This document shows positions 1-14,400 of a DNA stretch of 64,000 bases, in pieces. Position 1 is the first letter of the stretch; each line of letters opens with the position of its first letter. The notes beneath the pieces are model-generated. The model was given only the letters and a program-made list of their open reading frames with translations, did not search any database and had not been told where the DNA came from. Source of the stretch: Rhizobium sp. 007 (GTDB lineage Bacteria > Pseudomonadota > Alphaproteobacteria > Rhizobiales > Rhizobiaceae); the NCBI RefSeq assembly GCF_015353075.1, contig NZ_CP064189.1:124001-188000 (forward strand), written 5' to 3'. The translations under genes and the position numbers were made by a program.

Positions 1-2412
1 CTGCCGGCGCCGGCCGACGACGCCTATGCGCGCCGCAGCTATGAGGCGCCGCAGGGCGAGGTCGAGACGCTGCTGGCCGGGATCTGGCAAGGGCTGCTCG
101 GGGTCGAGCGGATCGGCCGCCACGACAACTTCTTCGAACTTGGCGGCCACTCATTGCTGGCGGTGCGCCTGCTTGCCCGGTTGACACAGGCCTTGGCAGT
201 GGAGCTGCCGCTGGCGACCCTGTTCGCCAGGCCGACATTGGCCGATTTGGCGCTAAGTGTTGGCGAAGTGCTGAACGGTTCTGGTGCGCAGGCAGCACCG
301 GCCATTATGCCAGTTGGACGTGATGGTGCGCTTGCGCTGTCCTATTCGCAGCAGCGTCTTTGGTTTTTGGCGCAGCTCGACGAGGGCAGCACCAACTATC
401 ACATCCCGCTGGCCTTGCGGCTGCGGGGAGCGCTCGACCGCGTCGCCTGGCAGCGCAGCCTTGACCGTTTGTTTGCCCGTCATGAGGCGCTGCGCAGTGT
501 CTTTGTCGCGCCGCAGGGCAAGCCCCGGGTCGAGCTGCTGCCGGCCGATGCGGGGCTGCCGGTGACAGTGCACGATCTGCACGGGCTGCCGGATGCGGAT
601 GCCGTGCTTTCCGAGCTGTGCGACGAAGAGATGCACTCGCCGTTCGACCTGGCGCGCGGGCCGCTGGTCCGCGGCCGGCTGATCCGGCTGGCGGAGGACG
701 AACACGTCTTCCTGCTGACCCAGCATCATATCGTCTCCGACGGCTGGTCGATGGGCGTGCTGGTGCGGGAGCTCAGTCAGCTTTACCGGGCGTTCGAGGC
801 TGGAGAGGACGATCCCTTGCCGCCGCTGGCGATCCAGTATCCGGATTATGCCGCCTGGCAACGCCAATGGCTGTCGGGGGAACGGCTGCAGAGCCAGGCG
901 CAGTATTGGCGCAACGCCTTGGCAAACGCTCCGGCCCGTCTTGCCTTGCCGACGGACCGTGCGCGTCCGGCCCAGCAGTCGTTTGCCGGGGCCAGTGTGC
1001 CTGTTGTCATCGACCAGGATCTGACGCGGGGTCTGAAGCGGCTGAGCCGGCAGCATGGCACGACGTTGTTCATGACGGTGCTGGCGGCCTGGGCGGCGGT
1101 GCTGTCGCGTCTGTCGGGGCAGGACGACCTTGTGATCGGCGTGCCGAGCGCCAATCGCGGCCGGGGCGAGATCGAAGAGTTGATAGGCTTCTTCGTCAAC
1201 ACCCTGGCGCTTCGGGTCGACCTGTCGGGCGAACCTGATGTGTCGGAGCTTCTGGAACGGACGCGGCGCACGGCCCTGGCTGCGCAGGAGCATCAGGACC
1301 TGCCGTTCGAACAGGTGGTGGAGATCGTCAAGCCGCCCCGGCATCTTGATCACACGCCGCTGTTCCAGGTGATGTTGGCCTGGCAGAACAACGCCGTCGG
1401 GTCGTTCGACCTTGCCGGGCTGAACGTGGAGGCTGCGGGCGAGGGGCTCGATCAGGTCAAGTTCGATCTGGAGCTGAGCCTTGGCGAGTGTGATGAGGTC
1501 ATAGCCGGAACGTTGGGTTATGCGACGGCGCTGTTCGATCAAGCGACGATCGAGCGGCAGCGTGGTTATCTGCTGGCGCTGCTGCGGGCGATGGTTGCCG
1601 ATGCCGACCAGCCGGTCGGTCGCATCGAGCTGCTGTCATCCGACGAGCGGACCTATCTGCTGGAGGAGCTGAACCGGACGGACGCGGACTATCCGTCGGA
1701 GCGGTGCGTCCATGAGCTGTTCGAGGCGCAGGTGCAAAAGGCGCCCGACGCGGTGGCGGTGGTCCACGAGGACGAGCGTCTGAGCTATGGCGAGCTCAAC
1801 GCGCGGGCCAACCGCCTTGCCCATCATCTGATCGCCCTCGGGGTCAAGCCCGGTGATAGCCTTGCAACAATGCTGGACCGCTCCGTCTCTCTTGTGGTGG
1901 CGCAGCTGGCGATCTTGAAGGCTGGGGGAGTGTATGTGCCGATCGATCGCGCTCTTCCATCTGCGCGACAAGAATGGCTGATTGCCGATTGTGCTGCACG
2001 CTTGGTGCTTAGCGAGAGTGACGATGGGGATTTGGTCGAGGCGACGATCCCTGTTTTGCCCATTGAGCCGCTCATGGTTGGAACCGGGGCCAGTGCCGAT
2101 CTTGGCATCGCATTGAGCGCCGACGCTGCCGCTTACGTGATGTACACGTCTGGCTCAACTGGCCTTCCGAAGGGAGTTGTTGTGCCTCATCGTGCCGTCA
2201 ACCGGCTCGTGATCAGCAATGGATATGCGAAGATCGATGCCGGAGATCGTGTGGCATGGGCGGGTAATCCTGCCTTTGATGCCAGCACATTTGAAGTCTG
2301 GGCGCCGCTGCTTAACGGTGGTTGCATTGTTGCAATGGATTCCAGCACAGTCTTAGATGCAGCAAGCTTTTCCAAAGCGCTCGAACGTCAGAAAGTGACA
2401 TCCCTTTTCTAA
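1..2412 (+). CDS. NRPS, 5'-truncated by window, cut short by frameshift (T-C-A segment)
   Basis: The reading frame is open from base 1, so the gene begins upstream of the window. It encodes the end of an adenylation/carrier region with a T domain (LGGHSLLA, phosphopantetheine serine codon at 151-153), an LCL-type condensation domain from about 334 ([10 protein letters not shown], then HHIVSDGWS near 724), and the first half of an adenylation domain from about 1690 ([11 protein letters not shown], then FDASTFEVW). The frame stops at TAA 2410-2412 in the middle of the A domain. The frame +3 sequence from about 2406 continues the same domain. The paralogous A domain at 14.6-16.1 kb is nearly identical here but carries one extra G. 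This is therefore one NRPS gene broken by a 1-nt deletion, or a sequencing error at a T run. An ATG at 154 lies inside the T domain and is not a real start. Confidence 0.93.
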   Translation: MPAPADDAYARRSYEAPQGEVETLLAGIWQGLLGVERIGRHDNFFELGGHSLLAVRLLARLTQALAVELPLATLFARPTLADLALSVGEVLNGSGAQAAPAIMPVGRDGALALSYSQQRLWFLAQLDEGSTNYHIPLALRLRGALDRVAWQRSLDRLFARHEALRSVFVAPQGKPRVELLPADAGLPVTVHDLHGLPDADAVLSELCDEEMHSPFDLARGPLVRGRLIRLAEDEHVFLLTQHHIVSDGWSMGVLVRELSQLYRAFEAGEDDPLPPLAIQYPDYAAWQRQWLSGERLQSQAQYWRNALANAPARLALPTDRARPAQQSFAGASVPVVIDQDLTRGLKRLSRQHGTTLFMTVLAAWAAVLSRLSGQDDLVIGVPSANRGRGEIEELIGFFVNTLALRVDLSGEPDVSELLERTRRTALAAQEHQDLPFEQVVEIVKPPRHLDHTPLFQVMLAWQNNAVGSFDLAGLNVEAAGEGLDQVKFDLELSLGECDEVIAGTLGYATALFDQATIERQRGYLLALLRAMVADADQPVGRIELLSSDERTYLLEELNRTDADYPSERCVHELFEAQVQKAPDAVAVVHEDERLSYGELNARANRLAHHLIALGVKPGDSLATMLDRSVSLVVAQLAILKAGGVYVPIDRALPSARQEWLIADCAARLVLSESDDGDLVEATIPVLPIEPLMVGTGASADLGIALSADAAAYVMYTSGSTGLPKGVVVPHRAVNRLVISNGYAKIDAGDRVAWAGNPAFDASTFEVWAPLLNGGCIVAMDSSTVLDAASFSKALERQKVTSLF

Positions 2413-5400
2413 CAACGGCGTTATTCAACGAGTATACGTCATCGATTGCCCCAACGTTAGCACAGCTTAAATACCTCCTGTGTGGAGGCGAGCGGAATGC
2501 CTCCCCCGCCTTCCTAAAGTTGCTGAGAGAACAAGGTCCTGTACGTCTCATTCACTGCTATGGTCCGACTGAAACGACGACCTTTGCGGCTACCTACACT
2601 GTGCGTCCGATTCAGGGGGGAGTTCTCAGTGTCCCGATCGGCCGTCCGATAGCGAACACGCGGGTGTATCTGCTGGACGGTCATGGTGGGCCTGTGCCGT
2701 TCGGGGCGGTGGGCGAGCTTTATATCGGCGGGGCGGGGGTGGCGCGTGGCTACCTCAACCGTCCCGATCTGACGGCGGAGCGGTTCCTGGCCGATCCGTT
2801 CAGCGATGAGGCAGGCGCCCGGATGTACCGGACCGGCGATCTGGCGCGGTATCTGCCGGACGGCAATCTGGAGTTTCTGGGCCGCAACGACGACCAGGTG
2901 AAGATCCGCGGCTTCCGCATCGAGCCGGGCGAGATCGCCGCGCGGCTCTGCGAGCATGAACGGGTGCGCGATGCGGCGGTGGTGGCGCACGAGGATGGCG
3001 CCGGCGACAAGCGCCTGGTCGCTTATGTGGTGGCGGGATCGACGGACGGGTCGGACGAAGCCGATGGCGCCGGGCTTGCTGCGTCGTTGCGGGCGCATCT
3101 GGGCGGGCGGCTGCCGGACTACATGGTGCCGTCGGCGTTCGTGCGGCTCGAGGCGCTGCCGTTGACGGCGAACGGCAAGCTCGACCGCAAGGGGCTGCCG
3201 GCGCCGGCCGACGACGCCTATGCGCGCCGCAGCTATGAGGCGCCGCAGGGCGGGATCGAGACGGCGCTGGCCGAGATCTGGGCGGAGCTCCTCGGGGTCG
3301 AGCGGATCGGCCGCCACGACCACTTCTTCGAACTCGGCGGCCACTCGCTCCTGGCGGTGCAGCTGATGGAGCGGCTGCGGCGGCTGTCGCTCGGGGTGGA
3401 GGTGCGCACCCTGTTCGCCAGGCCGGTGCTGGCTGATCTCGCCGCAAGCCTGGGCAGCCATCACGAGGTGGCGGTGCCTGCCAACCCGATCACCGAGGAG
3501 AGTACGGCGATTACGCCGCAGATGCTGCCGCTCATCGCGCTGGCCCAGGAGGAGATCGACCGGATCGTCGCCACGGTGCCCGGCGGTGTCGGCAACATCC
3601 AGGACATTTATGGCTTGTCGCCGCTGCAGGACGGCATCCTGTTCCATCATCTGCTGGCCAGCCGGGGCGATCCATATCTGCTGGTCTCGCAGATGGCGTT
3701 CGCCGAGCGTGGCCTGCTGGACCGCTATCTTGGCGCGGTTCAGCAGGTGGTGGATCGGCACGACATCCTGCGCACCGCCTTTGTCTGGGAGGGGCTGTCG
3801 AGCCCGGCCCAGGTGGTGTGGCGGCGTGCGCCGCTACAGGTGAGCGAGGTCGAGCTGGATGACTGTGACGGTTCCGGCGCCGATGAGCTCCGGCGCCGGT
3901 TTGATCCACGCCGGCAGCGCATCGACCTTGGCCGGGCGCCGCTGTTGCGGTTTGTGATCGCGCGCGAGCCGGGCAGCGGGCGCTGGCTGCTGCTGGAGCT
4001 GCAGCATCATCTGATCGGGGATCACACGACGCTGGAAGTGATGCATGCCGAGGTGCGGGTCGTGCTCGACGGGCGTGCGCATGAGCTGGCAGCACCGCAG
4101 CCGTTCCGCAATCTGGTGGCGCAGGCGCGGCTGGGGGTTGATGCCAAGGCGCATGAAGAGTTCTTCCAGGAACAGTTGGCCGACATCGACGAGCCGACCA
4201 TGCCGTTCGGGCTGAGCGAGGTCTACGGCGACGGCCGCGGATCCCGCGAGGCACGGCGGATGCTACCGCAGGCGCTCAACGATCGGCTGCGGCAACAGGC
4301 GCGGCGGCTGGGGGTAAGCCTGGCGAGCCTTTGCCATCTGGCCTGGGGGCAGGTGGTGGCGCGTGCAAGCGGCCGAGAGCAGGTGGTGTTCGGCACGGTG
4401 CTGTTCGGCCGCATGCATGCCGGTGCGGGCGCCGACCGGGCGCTTGGCCTGTTCATCAACACCCTGCCTGTGCGGCTCGACCTCGACGGGACCGGGGTCG
4501 AGGCGAGCGTGCGGACCACCCATGCGCGGCTTTCCGAGCTGCTGGCGCACGAGCATGCCTCGCTGGCGCTGGCGCAACGCTGCAGCGGGGTGGCGGCGCC
4601 GGCGCCGCTGTTCAGCGCGCTGTTGAACTACCGTCACAACACGCCGGCGCTCGCCTGCGAAGCGGATGATGTCCTGTCCGGCATGGAATGGCTGGGCGGC
4701 GAGGAGCGCACCAACTATCCGCTGACCCTGTCGGTGGAGGATTTTGGCGAGGCGCTCGGCCTGACGGCGCAGGTGGTGGAGCCCGTGTCTGCGGATCGGG
4801 TCTGCGGCTACATGCAGCAGGTGCTCGAGCAATTGGCCGAGGCGCTGGAGCATGCCCCCAATAGGCCGGTGCGCGAGCTCGACATCCTGCCGGGCGCCGA
4901 GCGCAGCTATCTGCTGGAGGAGCTGAACCGGACGGCGGCGGCCTATCCGTCGGAGCGGTGCATCCACGAGCTGTTCGAGCAGCAGGTGCAAAAGGCGCCG
5001 GAGGCGGTGGCGGTGGTCCATGACGACGAGCGTCTGAGCTATGGCGAGCTCAACGCCCAGGCCAACCGGCTGGCCCATCATCTGATCGGGCTCGGGGTCA
5101 GGCCGGACCAGCCGGTGGCGATCTGCCTGGAGCGCAGCCCGGCGATGGTGGTGGGACTTTTGGCGATCCTCAAGGCGGGCGGCGCCTATCTGCCGCTGGA
5201 CCCGGCCTATCCGTCGGCGCGGCTGCGGCAGGTGCTCGGCGATGCCGCACCGCACCTGCTGCTTTGCGATGCCGTCGGACGCGCCGCACTCGGCCCCGAG
5301 GCGCTTGCGGCCGTGAGTGTGGTCGACGTGGATGCGGCAATACCCGCCTGGGCGGATGCGCCATCTTCCGACCCCGACCCGCAGGCGCTCGGCCTGACCG

Positions 5401-8400
5401 CACACCATCTCGCCTATGTCATCTACACATCCGGTTCAACCGGAACACCAAAAGGCGTCATGATCGAGCATGCGAGCACCGTGAACCTGCTGCTTTGGAA
5501 CAGCTGCGCCTTCGCCGGGTCAGAGATCGGCCGCATGCTGTTCTCCACCTCGATCAATTTTGATTTGTCCGTCTATGAGTGCTTCGTGCCGCTGTCGCAG
5601 GGAAGCAGGCTCTATCTCGTCGGGAATGCATTGGACTTGGCGCAGACGTCCCTGGATGTCTCCATGATCAACACGGTGCCCTCGGTGATCACATCCCTGC
5701 TCGACAGGAAAACCGTGCCGCTATCGGCAAGCATCATCAATCTAGCAGGCGAACGGCTGAAGCCGGAGCTGATCGAGAGGATCTTCGGGGAGAGTCGGGT
5801 ACAGAAGATCTGCAACCTGTATGCTCCATCCGAGACGACGACATATTCGACCTGGATCTGCATGCCAAGGGGAGAGGCCGTCGTCGAGACGATCGGCCGT
5901 CCGATATCGAACACGCGGGTGTACCTGCTGGACGCTCATGGCCAGCCGGTGCCGTTCGGGGCGGAGGGCGAGCTCTATATCGGCGGTGCAGGCGTTGCGC
6001 GTGGCTACCTCAACCGTCCCGATCTGACGGCGGAGCGGTTCATCGCCAGCCCGTTTGTCGAAGGCGATCGGCTGTACCGGACCGGCGACCTGGCGCGGTA
6101 TCTGCCGGACGGCAATCTCGAGTTTCTCGGCCGCAACGACGACCAGGTGAAGATCCGCGGCTTCCGCATCGAGCCGGGCGAGATCGCCGCGCGGCTTTGC
6201 GAGCACGCCTGGGTGCGCGAGGCGGTGGTGGTGGCGCGCCAGGACCGCGCCGGCGACAAGCACCTTGTCGCCTATGTCGTGTGTGGACCCGAGGCCGGAT
6301 CGGACGACGAGGATGGAAGCGGGCTGGCCGTCGCCTTGCGGGCGCATCTGGGCGGGCGGCTGCCGGACTACATGGTGCCGTCGGCGTTCGTGCGGCTATC
6401 GGCGCTGCCGTTGACGGCGAACGGCAAGCTCGACCGCAAGGGGCTGCCGGCGCCGGCCGACGACGCCTATGCGCGCCGCAGCTATGAGGCGCCGCAGGGC
6501 GGGATCGAGACGGCGCTGGCCGAGATCTGGGCGGAGCTCCTCGGGGTCGAGCGGGTCGGACGCCACGACCACTTCTTCGAGCTCGGCGGCCATTCCTTGC
6601 TGGCGGTGCAGCTCTTGAGCCGGCTGTCACAGGCTGTTGGTGTGGAACTGCCGCTGACGAGGCTGTTTGCCACGCCGGTGCTTTCCGATCTGGCAGAAAG
6701 CATCGTCGAGGTGTTGAGCCGCGCCGGTCCGCAAGAGCTGACGGCGATTGTGGCCGTGTCACGTCATGAGCCGCTTGTGCTGTCGTTTGCGCAGCAGCGG
6801 CTATGGTTTTTGGCGCAGCTGGACGAGGGCAGCACCAACTATCACATTCCGCTGGCCTTGCGGCTGCGTGGTAGGCTCGACCGCACCGTCTGGCAGCGCA
6901 GCCTTGACCGTTTGTTTGCCCGTCATGAGGCGCTGCGCAGTGTCTTTGTCGCACCGCAGGGCAAGCCCCGGGTTGAGGTTCTGCCGCCGGATGCGGGGCT
7001 GCCGGTGACAGTGCACGATCTGCACGGGCTGCCGGATGCGGATGCCGTGCTTTCCGAGCTGTGCGACGAAGAGATGCACTCGCCGTTCGACCTGGCGCGC
7101 GGGCCGCTGATCCGCGGCCGGCTGATCCGGCTGGCGGAGGACGAACACGTCTTCCTGCTGACCCAGCATCATATCGTCTCCGACGGCTGGTCGATGGGCG
7201 TGCTGGTGCGGGAGCTCAGTCAGCTTTACCGGGCGTTCGAGGCTGGAGAGGACGATCCCTTGCCGCCGCTGGCGATCCAGTATCCGGATTATGCCGCCTG
7301 GCAACGCCAATGGCTGTCGGGGGAACGGCTGCAGAGCCAGGCGCAGTATTGGCGCAACGCCTTGGCAAACGCTCCGGCCCGTCTTGCCTTGCCGACGGAC
7401 CGTGCGCGTCCGGCCCAGCAGTCGTTTGCCGGGGCCAGTGTGCCTGTTGTCATCGATCAGGACCTGACGCGGGGGCTGAAGCGGCTAAGCCGGCAGCATG
7501 GCACGACCTTGTTCATGACGGTGCTGGCGGCCTGGGCGGCGGTGCTGTCGCGTCTGTCGGGGCAGGACGACATTGTGATCGGTGTGCCGACCGCCAATCG
7601 TGGCCGGCGCGAGATCGAAGAATTGATTGGCTTCTTCGTCAACACCCTGGCGCTTCGGGTCGACCTGTCGGGCGAGCCTGATGTGTCGCAGCTTCTGGAA
7701 CGGACGCGGCGCACGGCCCTGGCTGCGCAGGAGCATCAGGACCTGCCGTTCGAGCAGGTGGTGGAGATCGTCAAGCCGCCCCGGCATCTCGATCACACGC
7801 CGCTGTTCCAGGTGATGTTGGCCTGGCAGAACAACACCGTCGGGTCATTGGACCTGCCGGGGCTGCGGGTGGAGGCTGCGGGCGAGGGGCTCGATCAGGT
7901 CAAGTTCGATCTGGAGCTGAGCCTTGGCGAGCATGGCGAGGAGATCGCCGGAACGTTCGGCTATGCCACGGCGCTGTTCGATGAAGCGACCATCGAGCGG
8001 CAGCGTGGTTATCTGCTGGCGCTGCTGCGGGCGATGGTTGCCGATGCCGGGCAGCCGGTCGGCCGCATCGACATTCTTCCGGCCGAGGAGCGGACCTATC
8101 TTTTGGAGGATCTGAACCGGACGGCGGCGGCCTATCCGTCGGAGCGGTGCATCCACGAGCTGTTCGAGGCGCAGGTGCAAAAGGCGCCGGAGGCCGTGGC
8201 GGTGGTCCATGAGGACGAGCGCCTGAGCTATGGCGAGCTCAACGCGCGGGCCAACCGGCTGGCCCATCACCTGATCGGGCTGGGTGTCAGGCCGGATCAG
8301 CCGGTGGCGATCTGCCTGGAGCGCAGCCCGTCGATGGTGGTGGGACTTTTGGCGATCCTCAAGGCGGGCGGCGCCTATCTGCCGCTGGACCCGGCCTATC

Positions 8401-11400
8401 CGTCGGCGCGGCTGCGGCAGGTGCTCGAGGATGCCGCACCGCACCTGCTGCTTTGCGATGCGGCCGGCCGCGCAGCACTCGGCCCGGAGGCGACGGCCGA
8501 TCTGACGGTGGTCGATCTGGAGACGGCGCCCCCGGCCTGGGCCGAACTGCTGGCCTCGAACCCGGACCCGAGCGCCCTTGGCCTGACCTCACGCCATCTC
8601 GCCTATGTCATCTACACCTCAGGCTCCACAGGGACGCCCAAGGGCGTCATGATCGAGCATGCCAGCACCGTCAACCTGCTGCATTGGAGCAGCGGCGTGT
8701 TTGCGGAGTCAGAGATCAGCCGCACGCTGTTTTCTACCTCGATCAGTTTTGATTTGTCCGTCTATGAGTGCTTCGTTCCGCTGTCGCAAGGAGGCACGCT
8801 GTATCTTGTCGAGGATGCACTGGCGCTGGCGCAGACGCCTTTGGATGTCTCCTTGATCAACACGGTCCCCTCGGCGATCGCCGCTCTGGTCGACCAGCAA
8901 GCCGTGCCGGCTTCGACCAGCGTGATCAATTTGGCGGGTGAGCGGCTGAAGGCAGATCTGATCGAGAGGGTCTTCGAGAGCAGTGGCGTAGAGAAGATCT
9001 GTAATCTGTACGCTCCTTCGGAAACGACGACGTACTCGACCTGGATTTGCATGCCGAGGGGAGAGGCTGTCGTTGAGACGATCGGCCGTCCGATTGCCAA
9101 CACGCGGGTGTATCTGCTGGACGGTCATGGTGCGCCCGTGCCGTTCGGGGCGGCGGGTGAGCTTTACATCGGCGGGGCAGGCGTTGCGCGGGGCTACCTG
9201 AACCGTCCCGATCTGACGGCCGAGCGGTTCATCGCCAGTCCCTTTGTGGACGGCGATCGGCTGTACCGGACCGGCGACCTGGGGCGGTATCTGCCGGACG
9301 GCAATCTGGAGTTTCTGGGCCGCAACGACGACCAGGTGAAGATCCGCGGCTTCCGCATCGAGCCGGGCGAGATCGCCGCACGGCTTTGCGAGCACGCCCG
9401 GGTGCGCGAGGCGGTGGTGGTGGCGCGCCAGGACCGCGCCGGCGACAAGCACCTTGTCGCCTATGTCGTGTGTGGACCCGAGGCCGGATCGGACGACGAG
9501 GATGGAAGCGGGCTGGCCGTCGCCTTGCGGGCGCATCTGGGCGGGCGGCTGCCGGACTACATGGTGCCGTCGGCGTTCGTGCGGTTGGAGGCGCTGCCGT
9601 TGACGGCGAACGGCAAGCTCGACCGCAAGGGGCTGCCGGCGCCGGCCGACGACGCCTATGCGCGCCGCAGCTATGAGGCGCCGCAGGGCGGGATCGAGAC
9701 GGCGCTGGCCGGGATCTGGGCCGAGCTTCTGGGGCTGGAGCGGGTCGGACGCCACGACCACTTCTTCGAGCTCGGCGGCCATTCCTTGCTGGCGGTTCAA
9801 TTGATGGAGCGGCTGCGGCGGCTGTCGCTGGGGGTGGAGGTGCGCACCCTGTTCGCCAGGCCGGTGCTGGCCGATCTGGCCGCAAGCCTGGGCAGCCATC
9901 ACGAGGTGGCGGTGCCTGCCAACCTGATCACCGAGGAGAGTACGGCGATTACGCCGCAGATGCTGCCGCTCATCGATCTGACCCAGGAGGAGATCGACCG
10001 GATCGTCGCCACGGTTCCCGGCGGCGTCGGCAACATCCAGGACATTTATGGCCTGTCGCCGCTGCAGGACGGCATCCTGTTCCATCATCTGCTGGCCAGC
10101 CGGGGCGATCCATATCTGCTGGTCTCGCAGATGGCGTTCGCCGAGCGTGGCCTGCTGGACCGCTATCTTGGCGCGGTTCAGCAGGTGGTGGATCGGCACG
10201 ACATCCTGCGCACCGCCTTTGTCTGGGAGGGGCTGTCGAGCCCGGCCCAGGTGGTGTGGCGGCGTGCGCCGCTACAGGTGAGCGAGGTCGAGCTGGATGA
10301 CTGTGACGGTTCCGGCGCCGATGAGCTCCGGCGCCGGTTTGATCCACGCCGGCAGCGCATCGACCTTGGCCGGGCGCCGCTGTTGCGGTTTGTGATCGCG
10401 CGCGAGCCGGGCAGCGGGCGCTGGCTGCTGCTGGAGCTGCAGCATCATCTGATCGGGGATCACACGACGCTGGAAGTGATGCATGCCGAGGTGCGGGCCG
10501 TGCTCGACGGGCGTGCGCATGAGCTGGCAGCACCGCAGCCGTTCCGCAATCTGGTGGCGCAGGCGCGGCTGGGGGTTGATGCCAAGGCGCATGAAGAGTT
10601 CTTCCAGGAACAGTTGGCCGACATCGACGAGCCGACCATGCCGTTCGGGCTGAGCGAGGTCTACGGCGACGGCCGCGGATCCCGCGAGGCACGGCGGATG
10701 CTGCCGCAGGCGCTCAACGATCGGCTGCGGCAACAGGCGCGGCGGCTGGGGGTGAGCCTGGCGAGCCTTTGCCATCTGGCCTGGGGGCAGGTGGTGGCGC
10801 GTGCAAGCGGCCGAGAGCAGGTGGTGTTCGGCACGGTGCTGTTCGGCCGCATGCATGCCGGTGCGGGCGCCGACCGGGCGCTTGGCCTGTTCATCAACAC
10901 CCTGCCTGTGCGGCTCGACCTCGACGGGACCGGGGTCGAGGCGAGCGTGCGGACCACCCATGCGCGGCTTTCCGAGCTGCTGGCGCACGAGCATGCCTCG
11001 CTGGCGCTGGCGCAACGCTGCAGCGGGGTGGCGGCGCCGGCGCCGCTGTTCAGCGCGCTGTTGAACTACCGTCACAACACGCCGGCGCTCGCCTGCGAAG
11101 CGGATGATGTCCTGTCCGGCATGGAATGGCTGGGCGGCGAGGAGCGCACCAACTATCCGCTGACCCTGTCGGTGGAGGATTTTGGCGAGGCGCTCGGCCT
11201 GACGGCGCAGGTGGTGGAGCCCGTGTCTGCGGATCGGGTCTGCGGCTACATGCAGCAGGTGCTCGAGCATCTGGCCGATGCGCTGGAGCATGCCCCCAAT
11301 AGGCCGGTGCGCGAGCTCGACATCCTGCCGGCCGCCGAGCGCACCTATCTGCTGGAGGATCTGAACCGGACGGCGGCGGATTATCCGTGGGAGCGGTGCA

Positions 11401-14400
11401 TCCACGAGCTGTTCGAAGCGCAGGTCCGGCGCGCACCCGAAGCCGTCGCCCTCGTCCATGAGGAGGAGCGCCTAAGCTATGGCGAGCTCAACGCCCAGGC
11501 CAACCGGCTGGCCCATCATCTGATCGGGCTCGGGGTCAGGCCGGACCAGCCGGTGGCGATCTGCCTGGAGCGCAGCCCGGCGATGGTGGTGGGACTTTTG
11601 GCGATCCTCAAGGCCGGCGGCGCCTATCTGCCGCTCGACCCGGCCTATCCGTCGGCGCGGCTGCGGCAGGTGCTCGGCGATGCCGCGCCGCACCTGCTGC
11701 TTTGCGATGCGGCCGGACGCGCCGCACTCGGCCCCGAGGCGCTCGCCGATCTGACGGTGGTCGATCTGGAGACGGCGACCCCGGCCTGGGCCGAACTGCC
11801 GGCCTCGAACCCGGACCCGCGCGCCCTTGGCCTGACCGCGTGCCATCTCGCCTACATCATCTACACCTCCGGCTCCACAGGGACCCCAAAGGGCGTCATG
11901 GTCGAGCATCACAGCCTGGTCAATCTGGGGTTGGCTCAGATCGGGCTTTTTGGCGTCTGTTCAAATAGCCGTGTCGTGCAGTTCGCCTCCTTCGGTTTTG
12001 ATGCAAGTGCTTGGGAGCTTGTCATGGCGTTTGGCTCAGGCGCCGCATTGCACTTGCCTGCGGACGAGCTCCGCCAGGCGAGTAACAAGCTATCGGATTA
12101 CCTGCGAAGCGAAGCCATAACCCATGCGACGTTACCTCCAGCCTTGCTTCAGGCAAGCAGGGATCCGGGATGTTTGGCATCGCAAGTTCTCATTCTTGCT
12201 GGCGAACTGCCGAAAGCAGAACTCGTCCGAAGTCTGGCGGCATCTATCGTCAACGCTTATGGCCCGACCGAAGCAACAGTCTGCGCGACGGTTTGGAGTT
12301 GTCCCGATGATTTTGATGGGTCAGTCGTCCCGATCGGCCGTCCGATATCGAACACGCGGGTGTATCTGCTGGACGGTCATGGTGGGCCTGTGCCGTTCGG
12401 GGCGGTGGGCGAGCTTTATATCGGCGGGGCGGGGGTGGCGCGTGGCTACCTCAACCGTCCCGATCTGACGGCGGAGCGGTTCCTGGCCGATCCGTTCAGC
12501 GATGAGGCAGGCGCCCGGATGTACCGGACCGGCGATCTGGCGCGGTATCTGCCGGACGGCAATCTGGAGTTTCTGGGCCGCAACGACGACCAGGTGAAGA
12601 TCCGCGGCTTCCGCATCGAGCCGGGCGAGATCGCCGCGCGGCTTTGCGAGCACGCCTGGGTGCGCGAGGCGGTGGTGGTGGCGCGCCAGGACCGCGCCGG
12701 CGACAAGCACCTTGTCGCCTATGTCGTGTGTGGACCCGAGGCCGGATCGGACGACGAGGATGGAAGCGGGCTGGCCGTCGCCTTGCGGGCGCATCTGGGC
12801 GGGCGGCTGCCGGACTACATGGTGCCGTCGGCGTTCGTGCGGCTATCGGCGCTGCCGTTGACGGCGAACGGCAAGCTCGACCGCAAGGGGCTGCCGGCGC
12901 CGGCCGACGACGCCTATGCGCGCCGCAGCTATGAGGCGCCGCAGGGCGGGATCGAGACGGCGCTGGCCGAGATCTGGGCGGAGCTCCTCGGGGTCGAGCG
13001 GGTCGGACGCCACGACCACTTCTTCGAGCTCGGCGGCCATTCCTTGCTGGCGGTGCAGCTCTTGAGCCGGCTGTCACAGGCTGTTGGTGTGGAACTGCCG
13101 CTGACGAGGCTGTTTGCCACGCCGGTGCTTTCCGATCTGGCAGAAAGCATCGTCGAGGTGTTGAGCCGCGCCGGTCCGCAAGAGCTGCCGGCGATTGTGG
13201 CCGTGTCACGTCATGAGCCGCTTGTGCTGTCGTTTGCGCAGCAGCGGCTATGGTTTTTGGCGCAGCTGGACGAGGGCAGCACCAACTATCACATTCCGCT
13301 GGCCTTGCGGCTGCGTGGTAGGCTCGACCGCACCGTCTGGCAGCGCAGCCTTGACCGTTTGTTTGCCCGTCATGAGGCGCTGCGCAGTGTCTTTGTCGCA
13401 CCGCAGGGCAAGCCCCGGGTTGAGGTTCTGCCGCCGGATGCGGGGCTGCCGGTGACAGTGCACGATCTGCACGGGCTGCCGGATGCGGATGCCGTGCTTT
13501 CCGAGCTGTGCGACGAAGAGATGCACTCGCCGTTCGACCTGGCGCGCGGGCCGCTGATCCGCGGCCGGCTGATCCGGCTGGCGGAGGACGAACACGTCTT
13601 CCTGCTGACCCAGCATCATATCGTCTCCGACGGCTGGTCGATGGGCGTGCTGGTGCGGGAGCTCAGTCAGCTTTACCGGGCGTTCGAGGCTGGAGAGGAC
13701 GATCCCTTGCCGCCGCTGGCGATCCAGTATCCGGATTATGCCGCCTGGCAACGCCAATGGCTGTCGGGGGAACGGCTGCAGAGCCAGGCGCAGTATTGGC
13801 GCAACGCCTTGGCAAACGCTCCGGCCCGTCTTGCCTTGCCGACGGACCGTGCGCGTCCGGCCCAGCAGTCGTTTGCCGGGGCCAGTGTGCCTGTTGTCAT
13901 CGATCAGGACCTGACGCGGGGGCTGAAGCGGCTGAGCCGGCAGCATGGCACGACCTTGTTCATGACGGTGCTGGCGGCCTGGGCGGCGGTGCTGTCGCGT
14001 CTGTCGGGGCAGGACGACATTGTGATCGGTGTGCCGACCGCCAATCGTGGCCGGCGCGAGATCGAAGAATTGATTGGCTTCTTCGTCAACACCCTGGCGC
14101 TTCGGGTCGACCTGTCGGGCGAGCCTGATGTGTCGCAGCTTCTGGAACGGACGCGGCGCACGGCCCTGGCTGCGCAGGAGCATCAGGACCTGCCGTTCGA
14201 GCAGGTGGTGGAGATCGTCAAGCCGCCCCGGCATCTCGATCACACGCCGCTGTTCCAGGTGATGTTGGCCTGGCAGAACAACACCGTCGGGTCATTGGAC
14301 CTGCCGGGGCTGCGGGTGGAGGCTGCGGGCGAGGGGCTCGATCAGGTCAAGTTCGATCTGGAGCTGAGCCTTGGCGAGCATGGCGAGGAGATCGCCGGAA

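Noticed and set aside
253..1542. Long minus-strand open frames (200-500 codons) opposite the NRPS
   Set aside because: They recur at the same offset in each repeated module, have Arg/Pro/Gln-rich composition and no domains. They are shadows of high-GC coding sequence.
2322..2324. ATG at 2322 as a genuine start of a second NRPS gene
   Set aside because: It lies inside an A domain and there out of frame with it; the first 28 or so codons are nonsense relative to the A-domain fold. The frame becomes meaningful only after the deletion near 2405.
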